In this document: positions 25,475-38,700 of the stretch, piece after piece | Layout: each line of letters starts with the position of its first letter | Numbering within the stretch: position 1 is the first letter of the stretch | Source of the DNA: Synchiropus splendidus | Taxonomy: Eukaryota > Chordata > Actinopteri > Syngnathiformes > Callionymidae | Assembly: GCF_027744825.2 (NCBI RefSeq) | Contig: NC_071345.1 | Span: 3,049,501-3,113,500, forward strand | Direction: 5' to 3' | DNA: 64,000 nucleotides | Position numbers and translations under genes: made by a program | Notes under the pieces: generated by a model | What the model was told of the DNA's origin: nothing | Seen by the model: the letters and a program-made list of their open reading frames with translations, nothing else | The model's database searches: none

Positions 25475-28400
25475 TGCCTATCACGACCGGCAGTAACATT
25501 AGTCTGCAAATGAGTACAAGAGAATACAGTGCCTTTATTGTCACTGTAACAGGTATGCAGATGAAAGGAAATGTGCCAAAGGATAGAACATGTGTTGACA
25601 AAAACCTGGGGGTCTCTTGTGTTGTCAGAGATGGTGGTGAACCACAGAGAAACTTCAAAAACGATCTATTCCGTCTTTCTTGATCTGGAGTTGGCAAAGC
25701 GAAAGTCTGGCCAGGCTCTGCGGTATGTGAAAGTGTGCAGTTGGGATCTGTATTTTGATGACGGTGCTACATTTGAATGGAATTGGCTGGTGATCTCCAT
25801 TTTTAACATTTAACCTGGAATGTAGCCTAGAGCTCACTTTTGTTCCTTCTAGTCTCATTATTTTTCCCGTGACTTTCCCTCCAATATTGAACCCCTGCTG
25901 CGTCATTTTGGCTATAATTATCCCACATTTCCAAAAACCCTGGCGAACAAAAGGGTTGTTTCTCTGTTGCCAGGGCGGGTCCGGAGATAACCACCTTGTT
26001 TCAGAGTTCAGGACACTGAAGCAGAACCAGGGGAAGCGATGCCTCCCTCCCGCCTTATCGCGCCTCTCAGATGTTTTCTAATTTGCACATTAATGTGAAC
26101 CATGAGCTCAGTCAAAATTAGCAAGTTCATGACAGGTTTTAAAAATAGTTTTCTGTTGTTTTCAGAGATTGTGTGAGGAACTGCTTTCAGCACTTAAATG
26201 ATGCTGCTTTTTTTGTTTTTTCCTTGGGCAAGTGTGCAGGTCCCAGGAGAGCGGTGTGATTTTGAAATCGTTTATGAACCGAGTCAGTTTTCTGTCAGAC
26301 GAAACAGTCATGAAGAAAAAGAATAATTGAATCTCCTTGGTGACGAGAACAATTTGTGTTTGCTGAGACTGTCACACACTCTCCATTAAGTGTCCAGTCT
26401 GCGATTTCCACGGATTCCGCATTTATTCTTCACGTGTAATCACATGAGACAGTGACCAGACCAATTAGTCTGGTTCTGCTGGTGTGTGAGCGGTTGCCGG
26501 ACAAGTCCGCCTCAGAACCGGAGTCTACGTCCCTACTGAACTGTTGGGAATGAAAAGGGATCAGGTCTTGCTCCGTCAGTAACGTGGCGGGGAGCGGGGT
26601 AATGAATTCCGGGAGCATGCTAACAAGTTCATTATTTCAGCTGGGTTCAGGGGTAATTACCATTTTGTGTCCCGAGTCATTCAAGACTGGGCTGTCGACT
26701 GAAGCCAAGTGTGGCTGCTGATAAATATTTGCATACAAGGTGGCAGAGTCTTCCTGTCTGCTGGAGGCAGGAGCGTATTAGGGTTCCTTGATCCGGCTAT
26801 CGGGATGATAACGGTGTTCCTAATAATGGTCGGACAAAAGAATGTCGGCTTTCGAGGACTCGAAGACTACTGTATATTATACCAAATATTGTAGAGAGAC
26901 TAAGGAGAAGCTGGAGGTTTGTAAGCCTGTAGAAGTGTGTGGGAATGAGAGAAGAGTCTGCGATAAAGATGCTGTTGTCAGTTGAAGGTACCAGGAAGGA
27001 CATGATCAGAAGTGGCTTAAGGTGACCAATTAAGGACGGATGGTTTGTGGAGAGGAGAGACAATGTTGAACCAAGAAGCAGATGATGTAGTGGAAGGCAA
27101 CACTGATGTTCATGATGAAAGAGGACATGAAGAGGACATACGTAATGAGACGATGAATAAGACTGAAGTTTCACCTGCTGTCTTACTGAAGAAGATTCTT
27201 GAATTCTGAATTGTAGACAGGTGCTGTGGAAAAACGCTATAATACATGTGACTATATGCTTGTAACAAAAACGCTGTGTGATCCAATGTGGTACGACAGT
27301 GTGAGGATGTTTGTGGTCCTTGTCTGGAATGTGGCCTTAAAAAGTGTGGGATGTCAGACTGATGGGTTGGATGATGGACGTAGCAGTGAGGGATGATTGC
27401 GAAGATCACATGCTGTGCTATGCTAATGCTACTTTGGCAGTAATCACGAGCTGATTTACAATGATAGCATTTGTTTTCCCAAGGCACAGTCAACATATAA
27501 AGTCTTAAAGTGCTGTACAGTCAGTATGTTACGATAATAATACTATAATGACTGTCGAGGTTTAACCGATGGTTGTTGCAATACGCTCATGATTCGGTGT
27601 TATTTTCCCATCGCCACTTAACCTGTTGTTCAAGCTCCATGACCAGCAGAATTCTCCCCTTTGCGTTTTAACGTCACATTACAAAGACATAATGCTAAAT
27701 GCTAGTGGCACTTTGAGCTAATAGACTGAAACCTCATATTGCCTGATGTTCACTAAATTATCTGTAATTCTTTGGAGTCGCCTTATTACGTGCATCTTTA
27801 ATTTAAAAATCACGCAATGCGTTTGATCGCGTTTCCTCTCCTGCTCCTGTCTTCACATTCTCACATCCACAGGGATCGTCATTAATTTGTTGTTTACCAG
27901 TTCGTGTTTCCGCTTCTTTGATTATTAGCTCTGTTATAATTCATATCACTCTCCGAAAATAGCTGCCGCCCTCCGCCTCATTTAATCATCCGAGGGATTT
28001 GTAAACTTGAAATCACCAGGATCCTTCTTTTCCTGACGCAAATGCACAACTTGGACGGGACTGATGACCATTTTAGTGCGCGGTCGCTTGGCAACACAGA
28101 TGTCGGCATTTATCGGCGAGAGCTGGAGTGACTGATGCGTGGAGGGGTCTGCTCAGAAGCATGGGGGGATCACCAGCGGTTTATGGGTCACAATAAGAGT
28201 TTCACTTGAAGTAGCGCTTTTATTTTAGCTAAGTGGGCCACATGTGGGATGGCTGTTTGCTGAAGTGCTTTCACCAACAGCATTTTCAAGTGACAAAAGT
28301 TTCACCTGCCTGACCTGGGCAACTTGTGCAATATGTTCACGTGAAAGTGTGATTCCGATTTTTAAGTAGCATTGGATATTTCCGCAGATTCCACTGTATT

Positions 28401-31291
28401 TGCTGAAATGTGAGTGTTCGTCATTGGTGTATGATGACTGATGGAATCACTAAAGAACGGAAGCGCTCTCCTGCAAAGTCAATGCGCTCCCTATATTTCC
28501 AGGTTTGACTGCTATCATTGCGGCATGAGTCCTCTGGTAGCTGTGCTCAGATGCTAAATGCTTCTGCTTTATTAGCTGGAGAGACTTGATCGCCATTTCC
28601 TGTTTGGAACTGGAGCCGCAGACGGCGCCAAATACTGTAAAGCCACTTCTGCATTCTTCCGCCTCCAGTGAACAACAATCCATCTCGCTGCATATCTATA
28701 ACCATACATCTTAGCGGGGCTGCTCCGGCAGCGACCGTTGTCTCATCGCCGTATGTTTATTCCTTCATCTTCTATAGTTGTTGTTACCATTTAACTATCC
28801 TCGTCTCCCCCGTGGCATTTCATGAAACCTGCGATATTGATGCAGAGTTTTCTCCTCAACGTTCCCATTTTGGATTGGCAGTCCGGATATTTATAATCTC
28901 GGAGCAGCGGCTAATGGTATTTGCAGAGTGAAATCAGTTTAGCGCGTGTTTTTCCGTAATGGCTTCGACTGCGTAGCTTTGCCAGCGGCCTTGTCTTGAA
29001 CGGTGGAAGGATGGTTCTAATTTTGGGCTAATGGGTGACTCAGCCGTCATCCTCATTTGCCCCTCGGTCGGCAGGAGATAGCTGGTGAGCCGTGGGTGCC
29101 GAGGAGCGCACCGTGACATGCCAGCACTGAAGCGATGCATCAAGCCAGTGACACTTGCAGCCGAAGCTGACATTTGTAGAGCTTCGTCCTGCGACGAGAG
29201 AGGTGCCCAAAATACAAAGGGAGAGGTTAGTCAGTTGCCAGCTCCATCAAATCATTGGTCATCAAATTAGATTGAAGGAGCGACACCCCCTCCCGTGTAT
29301 CGGTGAGACGGATAGCTGCGTCAGGCTGAGCACTCACATTGGCGAGAAGATAATGCATTTGAACGGGCTGCTTGCTTTTATTAAAATTCTACATATCTGC
29401 ACATGCTTGATTATTAATGGAGGGAAGCGAGAGCGAGCTGCTGTGTCGGAAGGAGGAGATGCCGAAGTGGGAGAGAGCTCGACAGAAACAGTCTCAGAAA
29501 GATGATACACTGCCTCAAAATATAACTGTTTCAAACAACCTGTGTACGTTCTTTGTGAGTGTCACTCGGGCTTTCATCCGAGGCAGGTGCAGGATTTTCA
29601 CTTCCAAGACATTTTTAAAGAGTCGAGACTTTAGAAAAGGGTTCCTGCCATATAATGGGATCAGAACTGGAAATCTGGATTAAACCATCTCTGCATTAGA
29701 GGTCTCACAGTCCTAGATTATGTTAATCTAGTTCAGGCCACTCCAAAGTTGCACTGCAGATGAGCAGGTGGTTCCCTGGCTCCGCTGGTAGATCAACATG
29801 TTTTATTAGTGTTTAAACATTCTCAAAAGTGTTGTTAAAGAGGGTGTGATGGTGGTCAACTATGAGGGCCGTGGCACCGTCGGCACACACACAGATGGTT
29901 CTCATTCCTGTATCCGCATTGTTAGCCCGCTTCAGCTTACAAACAGTCCTCCACTCCCGACATTCCATATCGGCCTTCATCCTCTGGTTCACTTGTCCTA
30001 ATCTTGTGATGAAACACGATGCACTGTGAACCCAGGCACCATGAAACCATCAAGTCAGTGTACCTCGAGTGCTGGGAAGAGAGTCATTACCTGGTGGCGT
30101 TGTGTCCTGTGTTGGGCAACCCCCGGTTGATAAAGTTTAAATGCTTTTTCATTCCCTCATATTTTGCTAGGTGAACTTTTAAGACGGACCAAATCTAAAG
30201 ATTAGCATGAATAAGCATTCGTTCTTGACATCAGTTTATTTTTCTGTATTTATTTGAATGCCACGAAAAGCTGTGGAAAATAAACCACCCACCTCGTTCC
30301 TGCTCCCTGGAGACGCCAACTTCCACTCGTGTTGTGGTCGCCTGGCTTGTGTTATGCTCTGTTGTGAGTCACACTCACTAACAAGGGCGAGTCGCGTTAG
30401 CGCTAACAACAGAACATGATGCCTGACTTTAAATGAAGCTACTTTACTTTCCTGACACAATGTTTTTCCAGGTAACACCAGAAAATGGAAATAAGCCCTT
30501 GTTTTTTCAGCATATTGCTCATGTGAAGCGGTACGCGCGTCTTCCGATGAGCTGGCAGCGAGAACAGTCACATTTGCATACTCCATGCTAAAAGCCCTTC
30601 CCCATCTACGCCGCCCACGCCACGCCGGACCCAAGTCTGAGTAATGGGTTTTCTTTTTTCGTTTCTTAGTTGCATCCACCTACTTGAAGCTGTCTGCGTG
30701 TGATTAGGTCGTACAGGATGAATTCTAATGTGCATAAGGAGCCAGAGCAAGACTGGTTCATGATACATTCATTTACCTTGGAACTGTCGAGAAATTATGT
30801 TATCTGGAGTTGTGTTTTAATGCATTCCCCATCCAGCAATCCTCGGAAAGTCCTGATCCACTGTCAGTTCTAACTCAAGTCTGTAGCTTCTGTAGATCCT
30901 GATGAAATATAGCTAGAAATAAATTCGACAAATATTAGGTCACAGTATTTGAAAACCTTTTGGTAACAAATTGATAATAATAATTGACCGGCAGATGAAA
31001 GCACAACAGAGAAAAATAAAAGGCATCTGCGCCCAAAAAGTCAATAGACATCCCAGACAAAATAAGTGACCAGGGAAAGATTGGACTGACACTAAACTGT
31101 CAAAAATTTAACTGACCATTTAAAATAGTATCAGAGTTGGTGAAAGAAAATAAATTTGAACAGGAATGACAATGGATTGATGAACATTTTTAAAATGTTG
31201 ACCTGAACAAGGTGACTGCAGAAAAAAAGTCATGCTGTCAAAAAAGAATTTGGTAGAGGAAAAAAAAAAGTGAAAATAAATCCATATCTAC

Positions 31292-31563
31292 GGATGCCAC
31301 GACTATAATTGACTATTAAATTAGTTGCCAATTGGTCCAATAGCTGACTAGTCACGATGTCATCATTGTCTTGGGAGGAGAAATGCCTGAGGTATGGGAC
31401 CATTTCCCAAAGGACACACGCCTTTCGAACTACATAATTTGTTTTATTCATAATGATTTATATTCAACATGTTGTCATGTTCGTCCACCCACTCGTCTAA
31501 ACGACTAATCGTTACAGTAGTGGGTGACTAGTTGACTACCAAAATAATTGTTTGTTGCAGCCC
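31292..31563 (-). mobile_element. short hAT-like element (GGCTGCAAC ... ACTAGTC type)
   Basis: Read on the minus strand it begins GGGCTGCAACAAACAATTAT, followed by GGTAGTCAACTAGTC. It ends with the inverted counterpart (ATAGTCAATTATAGTCG). The centre carries GTGTCCTTTGGGAAATGGT, which also occurs in the fragment at 41303. This is a typical noncoding hAT derivative of fish genomes, with no transposase. Confidence 0.65.
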
Positions 31564-32689
31564 AACATGTTACGTAAATCTGCAACGTAAAAGAGTAAAT
31601 AAAAGATTTGAGAACCAAAACACTATGATTGATCCACAATTAAATATTTCATAATACGAACATGAAAAATATGGCTGTTAATGAAAAATAACACCAGAGG
31701 AAAAGTCATGAAAAAAGCATTTTTCAATACTGTCACCTTTATGAAACAGAGTCAGCTGGAGAAAAGGCGGTTTACAAAAGATGGTTTGTTTTACGGGAAA
31801 AAATGACTTCAGAGAAAGAGACTTACCTGAGGAACCGTGAAATTTGTCTCAAAGTTTCCAGCATCTGATAAAAACAGTTGTACGAAGATAAAGCTGATTC
31901 ACTACAAGTCAAGATTGTTTTACTGTTGTAGGGCATGGAAAACTAAATCAAGATCAGAAGACAAATGAATAAGTCAACAGATAGCAAAAGTACACATAAA
32001 GAAAGATTGTGGAAAAAGATGGAACAAAAGCCTACAGGGCTTCATGTTGAACTCTGACCTCAATTCAACACGGTGAGCGGAACGCGACGACCACACTTTT
32101 CTGGGAGCTGTTCCATACGACCCTCCGGCCACAGTCACTTGGTTCCCGGTTGTCTGAGACGCACCACCTCATCTATTCCAACGCAGCCTTCCCCGTGCCC
32201 ATGTAACCTTGGCAACAGCGTCAGAGGTGAGTGGCTCTCGAGGGAGGTCCCCGTGAGTTTACAACTGTACCGAGCTGCATAGGTTAGCCCTGTCACCGGC
32301 AGCTCCGCCATCCATCCCCCTGTCCAGCCCGTCTCCACTCCAGAGACCCATTAGAAAGGTTCGCCGCTTTGGTCTCTGGGTTCTACCATGCAGGCTCCTG
32401 TCAAAGATCGGCTGCGTGACTGGAGTGCATATGGGGGTGGACGCGAGCTACTGCTCACAGGAGCAAGCAGCTTTAGCTGACTCTCCTTTATTCAGGTGCA
32501 ATCACAGGCATGTTGATGACTCGCCAAATGACAGCGTCAGAACCATGTCGCTGTCGCTCCTTTTGTTGCCAGTATCCAATTACCTGTTCTGATTTCTTCC
32601 TATCTGGGCTGTTTGGGCGGGAGGTGCCGTCACCCCCAACTGGCCGCCAGGCACTAGATAAGGATATACCTGAAAAACTGTCCTTGTGA

Positions 32690-32750
32690 TGTGTCCTTGT
32701 GACAAAAACTCCAGCACTTCGCGGAACAGTTTGGACACCTCTGCTTTACA
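32690..32750 (-). mobile_element. end of a dispersed repeat (GGTGTCCAAACTG type)
   Basis: On the minus strand it reads AGAGGTGTCCAAACTGTTCC, then GTGCTGGAGTTTTTGTCAC. This resembles the 'ggtgtccaaact...gccggtgtgg...gtttttgttcc' terminus of a dispersed fish repeat. Only about 60 bases can be recognised. Confidence 0.4.
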
Positions 32751-34982
32751 TCTTTGAGATGTGTAGGACTAAATTATGACCCAAAACTGTTTCATTATTC
32801 ATTGACATTCGCTCCTCGATTCAATCTTTTGACCTTGGCTGGCAGAAAAGCTTCAAGTGCATCGGAATGTTTGATAGAATTCCAAGTGTGTCATGTCACT
32901 TGTTTGAGTCAAAGACAACCACAGTGTCTTAAGTATTTTTGTGGCATAAAATCCAAATGACAGTGACTTCATTTTGACTCGTTCAAAGGCTTGTGAATAG
33001 AGGTGTAGTGGATTGTGTAGGAGAGAGGGTGGTGAGGCTTTTGAAAATGAAAGACGCTGTTTTGATGTGTCAGATGCTTCACTTTTTTAGTGCGAGTGAC
33101 AGCTTTTGTTATTTGACTTTGTTCTCCTTTTGAATGCATATTTTTTACTGCTTGTGAAAGACCAGGGGCTATTACAAAGAAAGCGCCAGTGATACCCACT
33201 CCAGGTTGTCTTTTCTGACTTGCTCTTCATTGACTTGATGTAGTGGTCTTGTTCATGGAGTCTCGACACGTAGCTTCTGACCAAATGTCAACTTGTGTGT
33301 ATATATGGTATGGTGACTACGCTGTCTGGGGAAGGAAAGGTCTCAAACTTCACATTCTGCTGAGGACCATGAAGCAAAAAGAAGGTGTGTATGATGGCAA
33401 TTGTTAAGCTGAATGAGTCAGCCTTCAAAAAGTGAAGTGTTACTTTTTAGTGTTGTCGGAGCCAATAAATATTTGGACAAGACTCTCAAGATTGCCAAAA
33501 TTTGATCAAGCCAAAACAAGTTAACAATATCTCACATGCTCTGATTTGCTTGTTTCTTGGTTTTAAATCTGTTGTTGTACATTTGTCTGCTGTTAGAGTC
33601 TCCCTCACTGTTGATCTCCAAGATCAGGAAATTCCTGTTGCCAAAGGAGCTGTTTCCCCTTACAGAAAACACACCTGAATATTCAGGACATGTCTCATCT
33701 TTCTCCCCACTGTGGTCCCACAATGCACAGATGAAAGAACCTGCTTCTCAGCATGTACATTTTTTCCTTTTCCCGAGCGACATCTTTTAATGAGAAAGCA
33801 CTATAATGGCTCCAGCAGGAGGCTGCGATGCTGCTCCTGCCACAGTTACCCCGTGAGGTCTTTCTCTTTGGTAGTTAAGGGAAACTGCAGCCGCAGACGT
33901 CCCTTGCTCTCTGCTTGTTAGCCAGCAGTAATGACTAGGCTGTGGGGAGCTGGGCGACCAGGCCGAAGCGCTGGCAGCCTGTTCCTCTTCGCTGGCCCTC
34001 GACTCGGCAACATGATGGGGAACAGAAGCAGACACCGGGAAAAAAAGCTGTTGCAGAATCAGATCCCAAAGACGTGAAGCGAAGTAGGCCAAAGCAACCC
34101 TGGCTGGTGGGGAGCTGGTGGTTGATCAATGCAAGCCAACGTCGCCAAGATCAATGCCTCGTCATATTGTGCAATTCTCTAAACCGTGCCGGCGATGTCT
34201 ATTGATCAATTACGATTCGATTATCGTAAGATATATTTACGCGGTCTTTCATGGAAGCTATTTATGGTTTTGATTCGCCTTTTATGGGCGAATGTCTTTA
34301 GTGCTTTCCAGATGGCCTATGTTTATCTTTGCGGAATGACGTGTGTGCGCATTTGCGTCCCATGTGGCGTGACAGAGGTGTTATCAAAACTGTTTATTGT
34401 GCTTGCGTGCCACAGGAGCAGATCAATAATTCAGAGAGAGAGTCACATCGGCCATCTGTATTACAAGGCCATTTGTGGTTGTCAACACACCCTGAATCAC
34501 ATCACCTGGAATGGCCAGGAAAGGGCAACTGGATGTGACTCATCGGGAGGGAAGATTTTTTTGTAGACAATTGTGTTGTTGATAATGCATTTTATGGTTG
34601 TCGTCTCAATGACTTGTGCCTCCTATGTGTCTTTGGACGGTGGTTGCTCTGGCTTGTGCTGCGGCAGTTGACAGTCATGCACAACCCCAATGACTGGCCT
34701 CTTACTCGACTTGCTGTCTTGGTATTTGGAGTCAGATTAGCAAAATGGATTTCACGATTTTATTCACTAATAAACTGGTTATATTTAGTTTGGGCTGGTT
34801 TTACGATGACTGTAGTTGTATTCCCAGGTGCCTCTTTTCCATGCAGAGCGCAATGATATTGAAGTACTGATGATCTTCTCTTGATCAAGAATGAAAACTA
34901 CAGAAGATCCTACTTTTTATCTGCAATATGAACTCGAGGTCATTCACAAGTTTTGGCACTATAAGATGAAAGTGATACCACT

Positions 34983-35735
34983 ATGGATGCTCTGATCGAT
35001 CAGTCATCATCATCATCATGATGGACCGATTGCAGCATGATCGGTGAATGCCGATCACTACTTGTCACTGCCAATCACAGCAAGTGACCACTTGTGACAG
35101 CCGGAGCACTGATGAAGCCCCGCTGGTTGTGATGCGTCCGCTCCTCCCTACCTGCTACTCGCTAAGCAGCTGCACCTCTGCTGTAGAATTTCTTTCAATC
35201 TGTCATGTAAAGTTTGCATCCTGCAGCACACGGGAAAATGCTGTGCATTTGAAGCGCTAGCAGTTGACAAAGTACGGAGAGTTTTCTGGGCTCATGAAAG
35301 TGAGACTGTAGGTTCCTTTTGGAGTCAGATGCAGCTTTTGTGAGCCACCTGAATCTGAAACTTTTGAAATCATCCGGAGAGGAAACTTTCATGAATGCAG
35401 TGCTCTCTGACTCGGAGTCTTGCTACAGTATGTAAATAGTCTCTAGAGATTCACCTGCGATGTCTCACATCAAATTAAATGTTTTTCAGTTGTTATTTTG
35501 ACTACGTTAACTGCAAGGCTGCATTCCGCAAGCTTTTTCTATTTTTGCCACCTTAGAGAGGTATATAAAACATGTCTGAATTAAAACGATTTAAAGTGAT
35601 TTTTTTCACATCATGTACACAGAAGGTCATATCAGTTTGATTATAAATTCATTGTCAATCCATGTGATCGGTATCGATGATCGGCACTCTAGCTCATCGG
35701 TAACGGTGATCGGCAGCAAAAATCCGCCGTCACTG
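34983..35735. mobile_element. hAT-like non-autonomous element, about 750 bases
   Basis: The left end carries ATGGATGCTCTGATCGATCA, then GACCGATTG, ATGATCGGTGAATGCCGATC. The right end carries the inverted set: GTGATCGGTATCGATGATCG, CTCATCGGTAACGGTGATCG, GCAGCAAAAATCCG. This clustered GATCGG/CCGATC arrangement at both ends marks a hAT-type element common in fish. The interior includes a CTTTTTCTATTTTTGCCACC block and TTTAAAGTGAT near the right end. No intact transposase ORF remains. Confidence 0.62.
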
Positions 35736-38700
35736 AAATACTTGTCTTCCGACCTCTTTGGTAGAACACAGTTTGTGCTTGCCGTAATGTGAGCATTCAG
35801 CCACCCTGTGTGTGCCGTAGCATGCGATCGCTAGGTTCTGTCAGCCTGTGTCGCTATGCTTGCCATGGTCACAGAGGTGCTAGGAAGCGCTTCCTCTGCC
35901 AGGTGTCTCACTGTGAGAAAGGGTGAAAAGCTTGGTCATTTGGAGCGGGGATCAGAGTCAATCCTCTGTTTGTCCACACTGAGAGAAGCTTGGCACAGTG
36001 TTGTTTCCTGGTGGCTCCCTGCGAAGGTGTTCCAGGTATGCTCAACTGGAAGGGCAGAACCAGTGTTCAGAAGAGCAGGCACATTTTCTCTGGCCCTTTT
36101 TCCCCCCATCAGATGGTGGCAAGATAAAAAGTCAAGCAAACGATAAACCTTATTCTCTTATGTTTTTATGCGGCACCATCTGCTTACCAAGGACATGGTT
36201 TGTTTACGTTTCAATATTGAAAGTGAAATATTTTGGCTCAACACAATGGTAGCCAGTCACTCCCCTTGAATGCTGTGCCAAGTCCGCCCACACTCATGTT
36301 GCCCCTCGTCTGTTCTGACCATCGTCCGTGCTCGCTGTCTCCTCACGATCTTGACTGATTCATCTACTTTGTTGACTTCACTTTGGCTGCCACCACTCTT
36401 TGGATGCACTTGAATGGATGTGAGCTGAGCCAAAGCACAAACACTGTTTATTATGAAGCTGACCCACCTTATGTCCTGCTAGAGTTCCCCAACAAGCCTG
36501 TAAAGCTGCACAAACTTGACAGAACTCCCTGAAAATCGTCACCGTTTCCTAAACTTGAGTGAGGGAAGAGAGAAGGTAGGCTCGAACGCGCTGTCATAAA
36601 CAGACGCCATCAGTCAGTAGAGCATCCTTCATTTGCAGTGCGTCAGCCCTGAGGAAAGATTGAACACAACGAATGTCACTTGCTCCGCTTTTACCTGACA
36701 CATTCCTGCTGCGAACACTGGTTGGTCGTACACTTGTGGAATGACAGCCCAAAGCAAACATGGTCGGATGCACAGCCGGCTCACAAAGGAAGTAAATAAC
36801 ATTCCAAGGATGTGTTAATGTTGCATCTTGAGGTGTGCCATTAACTATGCAGTCGCATGCTGTATATGACAACAAAGAGAATGCTTGGTGAGACGATGAA
36901 AACGTCTGTGGCCTTGTTCTTCTCTACTTTGTTGCAAGCTTTAATCAGCAAACAGACGCCAGAAAACAGTTCACGCTGAGGTGTTTAAAGAGAGATGTGT
37001 AACTTATTGTTGCATTCTAAAAGGTTGTCGGGAATGCGGAGGAGGCGTGAGGGGCACTTGAACGTTGTGTTGGTGATGCTATTGCACTGAACTGTTAGGA
37101 GTTTAGCAAGGCTAAAATCAAATCGCAGTTTCAGGAGACATTTGTAGCGATGATAATCTTTACCACATTTTACAACTCCAGTTGGAGTTACTGACATAAA
37201 CAAGTTGAATTTAAGGCAGTAATCACTTCCGATATATATCCACTGCTGCTATGCCAGAATCATTGAGAGAAGCGACAGAAGTCGTGGAACTGAAGTCTGC
37301 CGTACAAGAATCCCTCGTCATTACCATGGCAAATCTTCCGGCCCGACGTGTATATGTGCTTTTGTAGCCAAGGAGTGTGATGAAAGTTTGACGTAAGCAT
37401 CCCTGCAGAGCGTCGACTCTTTATCTAAACTTTTGTTCGGGATTTACAGTCAATAATTAGTCTTGAACTGCGCAGAAGGGCCGACCACGAACCGATCCAG
37501 CCCCCCTCGTGTCCGTTTAAATTCCACTGAGAGTCGTTGAAGCAGGAATTAGGTTGATTGCATCAGCTTCAACAGCTTCATCTGCTATTAGTTAATGCGT
37601 TGTGAAGAACGGCCCGTGTTTAGTGCCGGTGGATTGGAAAGATGTGGCGTCCTTTTTTCTCTCCCCGCTAATAAGGGTCGGGAGAGAAAGTGGGCTAGTA
37701 TTTTCTTTTAGTCGCATTTAGGAGATTTCATCTTCTTGAAGGGAGACGTGGATTTCTCTCTTCTCTTTTTGAAAGGAGTCTTTTTATCAGGCTCTGGAGA
37801 AACGCCCGGGTTCAAGCATTTAGCCTCAGTAAGTGTTCTGAGGCGTAACTACAGTGTAAAAGTCACAACTCATGCGACTGCTAGTAGTTATTTTAGCTAA
37901 ATTGCTCTACTGATATGCACTTTCTTCCTCTAATCTGAGGATGAGTCGCAGGTGCAGCCGCTAAAGTGAAGAGGTCTGTGCAGACCCTCCAGCTCTTCTT
38001 CTGCTGAGCTGTTCCCAGGTCAACAGAGACATTATCTCTCCTGCGTGTCCTGGGTCAGCCCCGGGGCCTCCTCATGTTACTGAAGCTACCTCTGCTTTTG
38101 CTAAGACTTAAGCTCTCACTGTATTCACGTCGGTGGATAACAATCAGGGCCGCTGTGCGACATGGCCGCGAACTATACATCGACTGTGGATCCAAACACA
38201 GTGAGCTGAAGTGGCATTGAAGCGGAAGCAGATGACTAGAAGCAGCAGACATGAAGTCAGGCGGATGAAAGCGTGCGAGCCTCGAGCAGAAAACTCAACC
38301 TGACGGGGATGATGACTTCTGTCAATGTGCTTCTTATTATGACGCACGTAGGCCGCCGCTGCGTGGGGGAGGATGCTAGACAAGAGGCAGGGAGAAGGGT
38401 TACTTAGGCTTTCTCATTGGTACTTCTTGGCCGACAGTTGGTGTTGTACAGAATTTCTATCATATCCCTCTGCTTCTAATTGTCTTGCACTGTCGGAATG
38501 TTCCCCAAAAGTCGCCTGCTACTCCGAAGAATGTGTTATTTCTGCTGTTGCCTCTGGCTCAGTCACCTCCCGAACTTAAATGTCGTGCTCCATCACAAAT
38601 CTGTGAAGATGATGAGGAGTGAAAATGAAGTTAAGCGTCGGCCGGGGATCACTATAAAGGAAAGTTGAGAGGACAGCCGGGGATGCAGACGGCCGGGTTT

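Larger units (their letters stand above)
24001..32000. other. gene-poor flank, block 4
   Basis: No gene is supported. There is a repeat fragment at 25055-25140, a palindromic element at 25321-25474 and a short retroelement-tail-like motif (GTGCCTTTATTGTCACTG) at 25529-25546. The + strand is A/G-rich at 30900-32040 and is interrupted by a hAT-like element at 31292-31563. Homeodomain-site-rich stretches lie at 27760-28030 and 29330-29420. Confidence 0.65.

Noticed and set aside
27110..27496. Overlapping minus-strand ORFs at 26.8-27.5 kb
   Set aside because: They arise from purine-rich + strand sequence. The products are Ser/His/Leu-rich with no domain.
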